The notes below the pieces were generated by a model. The model was not told the origin of the DNA. It saw only the letters and a list, made by a program, of their open reading frames with translations, and ran no database searches. Position numbers and translations under genes: made by a program. Below, in pieces: positions 11,160 to 23,694 of a stretch of DNA of 64,000 bases. The stretch is from Macrolepiota albuminosa. Its lineage: Eukaryota; Basidiomycota; Agaricomycetes; Agaricales; Agaricaceae. Numbering within the stretch: the stretch's first letter is position 1; every line of letters begins with the position of its first letter. The stretch spans positions 186,001-250,000 of the forward strand of contig JAMWFC010000041.1 in NCBI GenBank assembly GCA_027475525.1, written 5' to 3'.

Positions 11160-11790
11160 AAAAGTACCAGCGAGAATAAAAGGAACAGGCGTAGTCAAGC
11201 TCTAGACAGACCCCAGTAGAGAGAATAGTAGTAACAGCTCAGTAGTCGAAAATTCAAGACCTCAGAGAGCCGCAAGAACAGAGAAGCCGTGAAGATAAAT
11301 CAAGCCGAGAAGCGAGCCGCAGTAGACGAGAATCAAGCCGAGGCAGAGAGGTCAGAGTCCCGAATTGCCGAAGACAGTGCCGAGACAGACGGAACACAAG
11401 ACTGACAGAGGCAGAACCGAAACAGAGAAGATCACCAAGAAGCCGAGAAGAGCCGAGAATACTGCCGAAGACAGCGAGCACGCGGTGTTTGACACCGGAT
11501 CAGGCGGCGTACAAGCCAGAACAGAGCCGAGCAGACGAGACAACCGAGAACAGACCAGACGATGTCGAGACAATGAACACGAGGCACACGAGTCAAGCTG
11601 AGCTCAAGACCAGAGATTATGGGGTACGAAAACCTATCTATTCATATGTTTTCTCTTCCTATTTATACACATTTTACAAGACTTCGGGATCGACGATCTA
11701 ACCCAGAATTGCCCTTCATCGTCGATCCCTCCCCGAATTCTGTTTTTGACCGCTGGTCGGTCTCGTAATTGCAAACTCTAAATCTTTCCT
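11160..11790 (-). other. Strand-asymmetric tract with TATA-like box, possible solo LTR or 5' leader
   Basis: The plus strand is strongly purine-rich with repeated AGCCGAGAAG-like words from about 11200 to 11600, so the minus strand is CT-rich. Reading minus, a 12-bp inverted repeat (11729-11686) is followed by TATAAATAGGAAG (about 11666), then by the CT-rich leader. That order (hairpin, TATA, pyrimidine leader) suits a promoter or LTR. I could not find a second copy or target-site duplication, so the nature stays open. Confidence 0.35.
11686..11729. repeat. Perfect 12-bp inverted repeat, 20-nt loop
   Basis: GGGATCGACGAT at 11686-11697 is the exact complement of ATCGTCGATCCC at 11718-11729. 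It could be a protein-binding palindrome or part of an element end. On the minus strand it lies just upstream of the TATA-like box. Confidence 0.7.
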
Positions 11791-11871
11791 CGCCCCATCT
11801 GTACCTTCAACTTCCTAATCTGACCATATCGTTTTTTCGTTGAGCGTTAACCCCGTCATTCCTTGAACATT

Positions 11872-14493
11872 TCACTTGCGTCCTTTATCCGTGTTGCGAA
11901 ATCTAACCCACTCACTCAACCCCTCTCCTCGTTCAATTCCATCAGCGATCCTTTCACCTCTACCACACCGGTTGGGATCATATCTGTTTTCCAGTTTATC
12001 CAGTGCGTTTAGGGTATCAATGTGGACATTTGGGTGATATATATCCTTTCCATTCATCTGCAACTTCTGTCAGAAAAGCAGCTCAAAAGTTAAAATGTGC
12101 ATGACATACATTTTTCCAAAATTTGGAGGGGTCAACGCTCTTGATTGCCCGCTTCAAGACATCTCTAGCTGTCAATGCATTTCCATTTTCTCTGAACTTG
12201 ATCTGCACTGCCACAGTGATAAATCCACCTCCCTCGAGTTCGAGTCGCAACATCAAATCTGGCCCACAAGATTTATGGGGAAACAGAAATGGAGCATTCA
12301 CTTGAAAGTTCAGCCACAGAAGATCGTCTTCAGGGTTGGTAGAAGTGTAACCAAGAATATTTGATGGTGATGAAGTGCGTTCCATCACAAATCCATAAGA
12401 TCTGTCCACCTTGTTGTCAAATGGAAATACAACTGGAGCAACTCTGAACTTTTGACTAGAGTCAATCCAGCAGGATACAAGTCTTGCCCTTTTATTCTTG
12501 AGCTGCTCTGGTTTTCCAAATTTGCTAGCAAACTTGAAATAATCAGAGAGAGGTGTGAACCGCCGGAAGATATGTGCTAAACAGATAGCTGTATATCGCT
12601 CTAAGCCATTTTCATCTGGTGAATTCTGCTTGATGCGCTGCAAGAAATATTGGTGCCTTGAAGCCCAATGAGAACTAATCCATGTATCTGCTGCAAGATA
12701 TGCAAGAGGTTCATCAAAGATAGCAGAGAATCCTTTGCCATCAGGATATCGAGCAAAGCCACACTCGACCAGTTTGCTATCAACTAGACCTTCACCACTG
12801 GTCTCAAAGTCAGTGCGTCCACGTAATAATCGATGGTTTACTAGTCCTTGAATTGATGTAATCAGGCCATTCTGAGTTTGTCTATCCAACTCAGCAGCTG
12901 TGAACAACTTGATTAAATGAAACTTGAGCACAACATAAGGTAAAGTATTCAATCACCTTTTTCAAGGTCAAAAGGGGCTGGTGGCCTAGTTGTTGATTCA
13001 GGCATCTGATCTTCAAGCTGTTCCCATTGTGTTCCATCTGTTGGAAGGAAATTTGTGATGGCTTGAATATAAGATGTAAGAAGCTGGTGACAGTGCTGGA
13101 AATTGTGAAGAATGAGGTATTGAACAAATGAAGCAATAAATCGTGGTCTGTTATGAGATCAAAATTAAGATATTAATCATAATCAAAACAACATACCTGC
13201 CCACAAGCCAATATCTAGCCCGTCTGGAAAGTTCTTTCCCAATAGAACTATCCAAGTACCATGAAGGAAAGTAGTAATTCAGATAATTATCAATCTGTTC
13301 ATCTTTGTAGATGAATGAACCTGTGCCAGTGATTGCACGGTCAATGCGTCCATAGTGCTTTCCTACAACCGAGGAAACAGCTTCTTGTATATGTTGAATA
13401 TTTAAAGATGTTCCTGTGATTACAAAGTGCATGCCTATTGACCAATTCTGCAACATCGCACGCAAGACAGATCGTGCATTCGTTCCCAGTGGGCCACCAC
13501 GAAAGGCCTTTGGAAACAAATTGGCAGCAAATTGGACTTCATCTATAACACAGAATATATGAACCTGACGATCACCAGATGGTGACCTTTCAAGTAGCAG
13601 AGTCTGAAGAAAGAGTCGACATTCTGCCAGAATCGTGTCACTATAAGAAGTTAGTGTAGTGTCATGTATCACGTGACATAAAAGAGCAGTCAGCTCCAGA
13701 AATAAGTCAGAACAATCCGGGCGCTCTAGCAGCCGGCTATCAAGCTGCATAAAAAGCCAGATCCTCTTGAGCTCATCAAGCTTAGTGATCTTCCCCTGAG
13801 CTTCATATGCCATTAATAAGCATTGTAAAACCAGGAGGCGGGCAACTAGAACTGCCATAAAGCATCTCTCGGCACATGCCTCATTTTTCGAACGTATGGC
13901 ATCATCATTGAAATTTTCGATGAGCCCACATGCCTTGAGATACCCATGACCAGTTGAGCCAAGCACGCAATCAAGGTCTGCAGAACCGCATTCACTGATA
14001 TCTCTTCTGCAAGTGAAATAAAGGCCCCATTCCTTGCAGAGACCCTCAAGTACAAGCCTGGTCTTTCCTGCACCAGAAGTATTGAACAACACTCTGTGTA
14101 CATCGAGTCAATATAGCCATCCTTTGAAAGCTTAAGAATGACGATTTACGAATGTTCAAGTTCGCGTTTTGACATTCCTTTGAGAAAAACGCTCTTAAGT
14201 CTCTTTTCCCGTAAAGCCATCTCTTCAATGGCAACTGGATTTCCTTCTGAGCTATCTCCAAGCCGATGCAGAAGTAAAGATGGTCTACAATCAATGGTCG
14301 GAATTTGGAGATTTGCGAAATGTCCTATAATACGAGAGTCTGCTGTAGATGGGCACCAAGGATCGATGAGCTCGATATCCCCATTGAGGATTTGGCATAT
14401 GCAGGCATATGTATGGTCTATTAAATCCTTAAATCTTTCAGATCGACCAAGTGGAGTCATACTAGCAACAGTCAAGGCAGAGCCTAACCTCAA
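11872..14493 (-). CDS. P-loop NTPase with PD-(D/E)XK-type nuclease (Crinkler/RHS-like architecture), intact paralogue
   Basis: Predicted NTPase-nuclease effector and paralogue of the gene at 5400-8498. Exons 14493-14150, 14093-13197, 13147-12957, 12897-12110 and 12066-11872 join in frame with GT-AG introns of 43-59 nt and give about 804 residues. Seen: Walker A FNTSGAGKTRLVLEGLC; Walker B IFCVIDEVQFA; a helical middle; then SCGPDLMLRLELEGGG and FITVAVQIKF, that is PD followed by Q-x-K, the variant nuclease signature; and a basic tail. Shared blocks with the paralogue include GKTRL-EGLCK-WGLY-TC and the segment ending in -LLVL-. The N-terminus is not settled: coding-like sequence continues upstream (MQAHLQRNVRDIQTYLK near 14630), so more 5' exons are likely. 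No secretion signal is seen. The nuclease call is an inference from a short motif. Confidence 0.75.
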
Positions 14494-15317
14494 CTCGCCT
14501 TGATCTGATGAAAAATGAATGTCAGACGATATAGTAACAAGCAGGAGAGGAATCAGGACCTGCAGTTTTCAGATATGTTTGAATATCGCGGACGTTCCGC
14601 TGGAGGTGAGCCTGCATAGCTGATGGATATCGATGTCCGAGATTGATTGGTCTTCAAGTTCCCTTACCCACAACTGACACATGTCCAAACAACACCATTG
14701 TGTTACGGTTAACGAGAGCTACGCAGTTCATTTTCCGGTTGATATGCCAATACCTTCAGAGAACTTGAGAGCTTTCATTGTATTAAAGTAACCGATTAGC
14801 GAATTCGAAAGAAATGCCTCGTATTGCATCGTGCAATAAAAAGACAAAATATATTCCCAGCTACATTACATAATGTAATTCAGGTGTCTACCTCGCTGGG
14901 TAAATGTGGATGTCATAACGATGTGCAATAAAGGGCAACACACATAATAATCTGACAAGCAATGACCAAGAGACCTATCAAGACAGCTCCATCATCGCAG
15001 GAGGGAAAACGGAAGGATCTCTGGAGGGGATAAATCCAGGAACATTTTTGTGTGTTATAATTGAGCTTCAACTATTATCTAATACTGTAATCAAAATTTG
15101 GGAAGAATCTGACAGGATTAATCAAGAGAATTCTAATTTGAGTTATGCGTATTGTTTCAATCCATGGCTGTCGGTTACAATCTGCTTCTCTAATATGAAG
15201 AGAATGTTGTTTTGGCTCAGTATAGAAAGGCGTTTCAGGCCAAGTTGTATATAGTATTCATCAAAGTATGGATAGACAATACCATGGAAAATGTAACGTT
15301 TTTGTGATGTACTGCTC
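14494..15317. other. Region upstream of the second NTPase gene
   Basis: The first 150-200 bases probably contain further 5' exons of the minus-strand NTPase gene (see that entry). The remainder to 15317 is AT-rich and shows only short unlinked frames and no repeat. Confidence 0.4.
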
Positions 15318-16714
15318 AAGTAAGGACTTCTGCACCACTTTCCGTGATAAGGACCATGTGTTCTGCCTGAGCACTACGTGCGCAGTCCTAAAAATCGGTA
15401 AGGCTGGTTCAAAGCAATATCAAGAATAGAGCATTCACTTCTGTTGAGGCAGTCCATCCATCCGGGAAGATCCAACCACTGGGATTCGAGCCCTGATTCA
15501 GAGAAGGCTGGTAGTCGATGATTGTATCAGTGACATATACGACACGCAGACGAAAATCCACTAACTTCAATAGTAAAACAATCGCCAGGTAGCATGACTC
15601 CCGGCTCATCGTTCACTGTGGGCCCAAATATTTCAGTACATAGTGAATGATGGTCTGAATTGAAGGAACTGCATACAATGGTGTAATATCCATGGAGGTC
15701 GATGAAACACAGTCCCAATACCATGGCCAGAGAATTGAGTAGATATAGAATAATTGGTATTGCGCGTCAGCTCGTGAATGGCCTTTCCAATGTCTCGAAA
15801 CGGCCGTCCAGGACCACATGCATCAATTCCTGCTTGTAGTGCTTCGTTGGTCAACCTCACGAGCTCCCGGCCTTGTTCATCCTTTAAATGATGTGATTAT
15901 TCAGGCGATCATGTCGAGGATGAGAGGCATACCACATTGCCAACTAGAAATGTCTGAGACGTGTCGCCATGATAACCGTTGAAGTAAACAGTTATGTCAA
16001 TGTTGATGATATCGCCGTCATGTAGCGGCCGGCTAAGGTCGCTCTCAGTGTCTGATGGTGATTAATTGAAATGGCGGTTACATACTCGTCGGGTATTCCA
16101 TGGGCTATGATGTTGTTAATACTGTTATTGACTCAGAACTAAGCCGACAAGAGAAGGAAAAAAAGAAAGTGGACCTAGTACATATTGATCGAGGGAAGTT
16201 TTGATATAGAAGGGGAGAAGGATACGCAGAGTGCGCGATAATGAATTCGTGAACAGACGCGTCAATGCTATTCGTAGTAACGCCAGGCTTAAGCGAACAT
16301 GAACGTCAGAATATCCATATCAAAGAGCGTGCATACCTTGACAAGCGTTCCAGCATAATCTCTCACTTTTCTTGCCAGATTCGCCGCATCTCGTACGCGC
16401 ATCTCCGCCTCTCCTCCTAACGTGATCCTCTCAGAAACAATTCGGTCAGAGAAGTTGTGACGGATCGTCTCTGTGTAGCCTGGCTTAGCATAGGGTGGTC
16501 TTTCTATCTGATCTGGTACTTTTCGAGGTGTAATGTGAGATACACCCCAGACAAACGGTTCCTCAGGAAGAATGATGCTGTAGTTGCCGAAATCAACGTC
16601 TCGCTCAGAGGCTTCAAAAGTCTTAAATCTCCTTCCGTAGAAGATGTAATGACGAGCAAAGGAAAACAGACGAGGACTTGACCTGCATGAGGCTGAGAGA
16701 CATCGATTCAGCAT
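15318..16714 (-). CDS. Methionine aminopeptidase type 1, mitochondrial-type
   Basis: Removes the initiator methionine from new proteins, here probably in mitochondria. The N-terminus [20 protein letters not shown] is Arg/Ser-rich without acidic residues, like a presequence, and the zinc-finger extension of cytosolic type 1 enzymes is absent. Exons are about 16714-16337, 16287-16175, 16121-16086, one ending at 15933, 15881-15677, 15615-15566, 15507-15439 and 15387-15318. Seen: [46 protein letters not shown] (both Asp ligands), [11 protein letters not shown] (His ligand), GDCFTIE (Glu ligand), [11 protein letters not shown] and [10 protein letters not shown] (last Glu ligand). All five metal ligands are present. 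The exact junction between exons 3 and 4 and the last few bases of the gene are uncertain. The NUP192 gene ends about 160 bp upstream on the same strand. Confidence 0.9.
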
Positions 16715-16872
16715 GGAACAGAACAAACCCTGACGATTTTGGGAGCGGTGAATACGGGCCGATGAATGCCGGCGATCCGACAATCCGAGACTGAGCATTT
16801 ACATCAGGGCCGCGCGTAAGCTTCCCAATAATCATTCGGGCTGTGTACAATAAAACGAAATAATTACAACCT

Positions 16873-19800
16873 CTAAATCGGTGTGCCGACCCTCTCATAC
16901 AGGAAATTAGACAAGATCTGCGTCAAATCTACACTCTCCTTCCCCATCACGCTATTACTCTTCGCGATAATCGGTTTTGCCTTGTTCAAAAGCGACTGAA
17001 GATCAGTCGCCATCTCTCCTGACATCCCCCGCCTCAACCGCTCGCCCAACGTTATTGACGCCCTCGGGGCTCTCCGTTCAGCTTTCGACGCGTCCAGACG
17101 CTGGGCATCAATCGACATGCTGCTCTCCTCCTCCTCTGAAGCTGCAGGCGGTGCATTATCTGGTTGCTGAGACAATATGGTGACCAATTGTGTGACAGCA
17201 TACATTAGAACCCCTTCAAGGTTCTTGCGTGCTGTCAAAACAGCCTCTCGGACATCCAGAGGCCCGTATGTTGATGTACTTGCCGTGAGACTTTGACCAG
17301 CTGGTCGATTAACAAGTTCACGTAAAAGGTCTAGAGTCGACGCCCCCAACTCCTGCAGCGTTCCTATTGACGCTGGCTCGCTAAGAATCACTTTGGAATG
17401 CTAAAAAGAATGACCAATGAATAAGCCAACATTGATGAGCAGGGTATTAAAAAGGACTTACCGGCTGAACTGTCACATCCTTATTAGGCCACATGTCTTC
17501 ATACCCTAACAGGATAGCCTCTGCATGACTGGTAGCGATAAGAGTCGTAATGATGTTCCCGGACAGCCGATATAGCCGATGGACAAGGTGTGCAATCACA
17601 GGGCGCTTCAACGGCTCTGTAGAGGGAGGGTCCTTCTCGAACTGTATGCGTTCTTCAGACGTAAGAGGCTCAAAAAGACTAGTGAGATGGTTCGGGTGCG
17701 TTATCGCATAATTGAGCTGCTGAAGAAGTTGGAGAGCATGGACAGAAAACGTCTTGAGGACCTTGTCGACAACGGAGTTCGGACTCGCTGACGACGGGGC
17801 ACTGAAAGCGATTGATTGGAACAGGTTGACCACAAGCTCAATCTCTTCAAGTAAAGCGAACGTTATTGGGTCTCCAATAGTCCATTTCAACGCCCGAAGA
17901 ATCTGCTCCCCATACAGCTGGACAAACCCACTGGCTTCCACATCAAAATAGTGGTTATGCCTGCCTAGAGCCGAAATAATGCCAGTAACGATAGCCAACA
18001 TTGAACAGTAGGCAGAGTGCGCCGGACTACGCTCGTTTGGTAGCTCAGGAAGTAGAACGTCGATCATACCGGCGCTAATCGCAGCACTAATGAAGTTATT
18101 ACTATATGCCGCCAAAACACCATCAGTAGCAAGACGTTCAGCCGCGGTAGGGATATTGGCGAGGGACATGTGAAACAGAAATAGGTGGGGAGCATAAAGA
18201 GGTCGTTTCTTCGCTAAAAGTAGAGGAAGATCGGATAGGCCAACTAGGTCGGAATGGACGAAGAGGTCGAGACTTCTCCTGATAATGTCCGTTTCCTGGC
18301 ATCGTGCCAACCAGAGGGCTGACGATGGATTGACTTCCAGGTGAGTGCACTGCTCAAACACTGCTACTAATAGCTCCATATCCCTATCGAGCTCTGGATC
18401 CATCCGAGTGCTGGCAGATTCAAAGACGAGTTTGAGAGCATCAATGACAAGGAAGATGGAGGTTTCCACTAATGAAGTGACAGCCAAACGTTGTTCCGCA
18501 TTCACAGCCTTCGGTCGTCGTACAAGATTGCGACAATGTCGTGCGCAGAAATACATCATCTGCAGCAAGGTACGATGGAATGGCACAGAAACCGTCCCAA
18601 GGAACGATTTAGCGGGTGATTGTGCATCGTTCGTAATGATCTTGTGCACATTGCGTACCAAATCTATAAACGACGCCACTTCGGGAGGCTTGTCCGACGG
18701 TGAGAACCACGCCAACTCGATCATAGAGAGAAGCAACGAAAGTCTCCGCCCGTGAATAGTAGTCATCATATCCCCCTGTCGATCCTCCTTGGCAACATCG
18801 TATGAAATCGTCGCACAAATTGCCAAGACAATGGGCCGGACGACAGCATCGCCCCGAAGGTAAGGAATAACCTTTTGGAACAAGAGTTGCCAAGATTCCG
18901 CAAGAGCCGCCTGCGAATGTGCCAATGAGAGGTTCAGATTGATCGACAGTAACTGTTTCTCAACGAGAACACCGGCGTTATCATCGTCCATCGCGTCGGC
19001 ACCCTTAGCATACGCAAGCAGGCGTCTCCGTAATAGTGGCACAGAAAACGCAAAGTTATCTCCAAACTCCCTCTGCTCCAATGGTTCCTGGCACGCCAGT
19101 TGCTCCAACGTTAAACCTCGGTAATCCGTCTTGAGCTGTTCTAAAAGCGTGTCGTATATTCTGGGGTCATACGAACTTGGCGCTGCCTCGCAAACGAGAT
19201 CGTTCAGCTCTTCCTCAGATCTGAAACGAGGCGCAATCTGCAGGAAGCTAGCCGGTTTCGCCGTCGATGGGGCATTCCCATGCGACCGAAGGTGAATGTC
19301 GATATCGCGACCAAGAATGTTCACCGCGTGTGATTTGGCAGCTATCTTGTACGCTGTCGACGACACAGCACTGTGGAGGTTCGAATGCTTCACCCCATCC
19401 ATGACTTCAAAATCTGACACCTCGTACTCCGGCATGGGACCCACTTCCTCGCACGCAATCGCCGATATTTGTTCCCAAAATTCTTTATCTTCTCTGATCA
19501 CCTGCAACGCCGCCTTGTGCTCCAACCCATGCTGCCACACCACGTCGAGAAAGTTCAAAACTGAACATAGGAGTTGTGGATTGAAATCCCATATATGTTT
19601 CCAATTCGAGAGAACGTCGCGCGCAACATCAATCACACAGGTCGTCTTCATCTTCTCTGCCTCCTTCCTTCCCTTATCCTGCGTCCCCACCGCCTTTCCC
19701 TTCCCTTTGTCTTTCATCAAACCCTCCCCTGGTGTCCTAAACTTGCCCGTCACAAACAACCCCGCCAGCGCAGGCTCCTTATCCACACCAAGCGAAATAA

Positions 19801-22800
19801 AAGTCCACACAGCATTTCGCAACACCATATCTTCATACGGATGCTGCACAATCCTCACTAGCGCCGCTACCGTTGTCTCTGGGTTAGACAGGTGCGCAAT
19901 GATCGTTGGAGGCGATGGCTGCACGGCAGACAGTGATTTGCAAAGGGCATGCAGCACTCGGATAGCTTCGACGGGTACTGTCGTTCCCGCGTCGCGCTCT
20001 TTAACGTACAACGCAAGAACATCGATAGGGTCGACTTTGGTCCGGCTAGACGTGTGCACTGACATCCCGCCCGTGATACGTGCACACAACGCCTGCTCGA
20101 GAAGACACGGTTTCAAAGCCACCGCCGACGCCTGCTTATACGTCAAAACGAGCCATGTGAGACGCAAGTGTGATTCCAGAAGCGAGATCAACCGCTGGGC
20201 ATCGCCAAACCGCCGAACCGCGTACAAGTTCTTCAAGCTTTGATTCCCGGAGGAGATGGACGAAACAAGGGGGTTTATAGTTGAGCTTGTCGCCTTGTAT
20301 AGGAGTGCGTCGATGATAGCCTGGCTGAGCGCCGCGAACGGTCGTTCTTCTGAAGTCGGCGGTGCATGTTCCAACACCTTGACATACAACGACGTCACCC
20401 TTCTCCCAATCTCGAATCTATCCCCGAGCTGCGTGTATTTCCACCCCAGATGCTCAATCCAGATCTCGGTATGGACGAACCGGGCCGCACGAAGGAGGAC
20501 CTCCTCTTTTATCTGTTGGAGTCGAGGGTTGTCGGGAAGAACCGAGGACGCTGCTTCCTGGAAGAGCTGTTTGATGAGGTGGAGAAGCCCAAGTGTCATC
20601 GTGTACTGCCCCGTTGCACGTTCCGCCGCCAACGCACCAGATGCGAAGCCCTTTGAACGCTCGTTTCCGAACAGAGCAGTGGTGGAGCGGATGTACAGCC
20701 AGACGCGGTTGGAGTAATTCGGGAGTGCAAGCAACGCTGAAAGGACACTCATGGCAGACGTGATGAGCTGAGGACGAAGTTGTGTTCTCGTGCGCGGGTT
20801 AGTCTGTGAGAGCGCGTCCTCGAGTATCATCGTCGTAAGCTGCACAAGATCGGGTGGCTGCGCCTCCGTCATCGTGTGGGCCACAACAGGAGCGCCACTC
20901 TCCAGCGCCTGCATAAGCTGTTCCGCCTGCGCTGTGTTATCTTGTATAAGACTCCGCAAGAGGTCAAGACAATGCATGACAGTCTCCTCCTCGTCTCCTC
21001 CATCCGTCTCCATACCCACATCCTCCAGCCTGATCACCTTCGTCTGTGGACCTCCTCGCCGAGCAAATGATACGTCCTGGTATGGGCCTGAACCTGCACC
21101 TGAAGAAAGCCGCTGACGGTTGACGTAGTCCGTTAGGAGCTCAAGGATGACTTTCCACCCCGAATGTTCATGCTGCCACAAGATGACGGCGTAATCACCC
21201 CCATCGCTCAACGAACGGCCCACCGAATGCGCAGGGAGCGTACTTCCTCCAGGCAATGTTATCGGCCGCGTATTGAAGAACGTCACGCCCAAATTCGGTT
21301 TCTCCACCCTCTCATACAACGCATGAGCACCCGACAACGCACTCAGAGGCACAACTTGTGTATACGTTTGCAGCGTCTCTAGGTAATAAAACACATGACT
21401 AGCACAAAGCAGACGTTCCTCCGCTATCGGCTGTCCTTCTTCCAAATGACGAGCCATAGAGAGCGTATCGTAATCGAGGAACCCAGAGGCGGTCATAGCG
21501 CGGAGGAGGCGGATGAGAGGTTTGAAATGGATGGGGAAGCGGGAGCGAGCAACGTCGAGGATGGCGCGGCGGGCCGTACCATGATGCCAGTCAGCTTGCC
21601 AGAATTGCGCGCATATACCGGCGATGGAGCCACTTTCGCTGCGCCCGAAGAGGTACCATGATGCCAGTCAGCTTGCCAGAATTGCGCGCATATACCGGCG
21701 ATGGAGCCACTTTCGCTGCGCCCGAAGAGGGATATCCAGATGTCGACGAGAGCGTTGAAGTCGTCGATTTCTTCAATGACGACGAGTTCGAGAAGGGCGA
21801 TGACCAGACCTAGGTGATGTGAGGATACTGATGATAAAGTAGTATTTGCAAGTGTACATACCTTTTAGGACGGAGCGGTATGCGATGGCGTTGGGATCTG
21901 TTACTGTGGACCCTTTCTTCCAGGCAACAGCAGTGACAAAGAGAGGCGACTTGGTCAACATGCCGAATAATATGTGGAACAATGGAGACTCTCGGTGAGT
22001 ACACCTAGCAGCCAACTCCTGATATTTTGGAATCTGGGAAGATCGACTGGATAGCCCAGGCCCGATGGAGTTAAAAAAGGCTTTGTACGACTCTGGCACC
22101 TCCTGTGCTTTGTCCGCTAAACGCGAGAGGACGTAAGCCCAAGAGAGAGTAGTGCACACGTTCAGAGGATCTTCCTGATACTTAATTACCATGTCATGTA
22201 TTTTCTGAACGGCTTGGGGGGACGAAACATAGAACTCCTTGTCCATGGGATTGTCGGAAATTTCAAATTGTTGGGGATCTGACATCCTCTCGAGCTCGAG
22301 AACTTCAATCATGAGGAGTTGCCAGAGGACAAGACAGTCTGCAAGAGTTGACTGGCCCTCGTCGTCAAGAAGCAGTCGCTTATTCTCCTGCCGTTGACCA
22401 AGCTGTCCTGCATAGCCCGTCTCAAAGATCTTTTCCACTAAAGGTCCACTGCATGGTACAAATCCCCACATTGACCAGAAAACGACCTCTAACGCAACCA
22501 GTTGCTCTTTGACATTTTGTTTTGCCCACCGTGACGCGATTTTGGGATTTGCGCTCATGGATTCTGGTAGGACTTGTTTCGTTTTTTGTACATATTCGTT
22601 GATGAGAGATTTCACAAAAGCAGGTCGGTCAGGTATGAGGTTGTTCATGAACTTCGTAGCAATGGCATGAATAGGGTCTTGTGGATCTTCAAGAGCGCGT
22701 AGGAGAGGTATGAATGACCGAAGGACATGTAATCGTTCGGAATAATAGAATGGTGTGATGGCCTCGACTAGTTCTTCAACCATGGAAGACGCATCCTCGG

Positions 22801-23211
22801 CCTTGGGAGGTAGACCCTCGTTATAAAGGAAAGACCGTAGAAGGACAAGCGCCTGGACTTGGTCAATATCGAGATTTTTGCTAACGGCGAAGATGAACTC
22901 CTTGTCGGGCTCCTCGATCTTCACAACGACTCCATCTGCAAGGGTAGCAGAGCCCTTGTTAATCGCGGTGCGCGACGCGTCAGAGGGCTTTCCAAATGGT
23001 CGTGCGAGCTCTTTAAACTGACTCTTACGCGGCTCGAGGTATTGCGCAATCTGTTCCAGGTGTACACCCTCATGGTGCCCTGACAGAATTGTGTGCAATT
23101 GCTGGTATGTTCTGCGAAGAAATTCTACAGTTCAATCGTCCTACAACAAACGTATGGCATCGGAGACACGTACACATCAATCAAGTCAGATCTTTTGGAG
23201 TCGTCCGACAT
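16873..23211 (-). CDS. NUP192: Nucleoporin NUP192/NUP205, inner ring of the nuclear pore
   Basis: Large alpha-solenoid scaffold protein of the nuclear-pore inner ring. Main exons 23124-21862, 21809-17462 and 17400-16873 give about 2,030 residues, in the range for the family. A first exon is probably at 23211 (MSDDSKRSDLI), but its junction to 23124 does not fit a simple GT donor in phase. Seen: an N-terminal block with FKELARPFGKPS and DIDQVQALVLLRSFLYNEG, the family-typical FVPCSGPLVEKIFETGYAGQ, and MTASGFLDYDTLSMARHLEE followed by AHALYERVEKPNLGVTFFNT. The long remainder is helical. As printed the frame breaks at a perfect 77-bp tandem duplication (21576-21729). With one copy the exon reads straight through (DWHHGTARRAILDVARSRF) and its length becomes a multiple of three, so the gene is intact in reality. 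Long plus-strand frames inside it are shadows. Confidence 0.9.
21576..21729. repeat. Perfect 77-bp tandem duplication inside NUP192
   Basis: Copies at 21576-21652 and 21653-21729 are identical. 77 is not a multiple of three, so the duplication breaks the NUP192 frame, and one copy restores it. It is one of eight perfect duplications with the same period in this window, and is most likely an unresolved assembly overlap. Confidence 0.95.
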
Positions 23212-23694
23212 AACCTTTTGAAGGAAAAAGAGGCTTCACCGTGAGATGGCGTGCACCGTGCACGAGACGACGAAGAGCAATGAAACTGCTGTTTGGTTTT
23301 GATGTCGTTGCACAACACCCCATATGACCCACGCAACACAAAGAAAAGCGTGGCGCACATCCACACTACATATTCAGATAATAGCTACTGATTTCAGCTG
23401 GTCTCTAACTATCATAACATAGAAATTCCCGGAAGGGAAGCTTATGGTCGAGGTCTTTTTCACGATCTAAAACTCAGTATTGTCCTCAGCATTGAACAAG
23501 TGCTGACTTGGAAGATTTCCATAGGCTGCAAAATACATTCCAGATGACTGCATGAACAGCAGTCACGAGCACCATGGACATCCGGCTCTCGCGAGACTTT
23601 GTGGATCAGGTCATAGGAATGTACGTAATTCTCGGCAAACCACTTCGTCAGCAAACGCGTCTCGACGGCAAGCTGACAATCAACCTGACTCTGC
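23212..23694. promoter_or_regulatory. Divergent promoter region between NUP192 and the dehydrogenase
   Basis: The 484 bp between the probable NUP192 start (minus) and the dehydrogenase start (plus) must serve both genes. I see no clear TATA box or known operator, so this call rests on gene layout only. Confidence 0.5.

Noticed and set aside
19296..20243. Plus-strand open frame of 315 codons inside NUP192
   Set aside because: It lies opposite a conserved nucleoporin exon, has no recognisable motif and no splice-linked partners, so it is a shadow frame.
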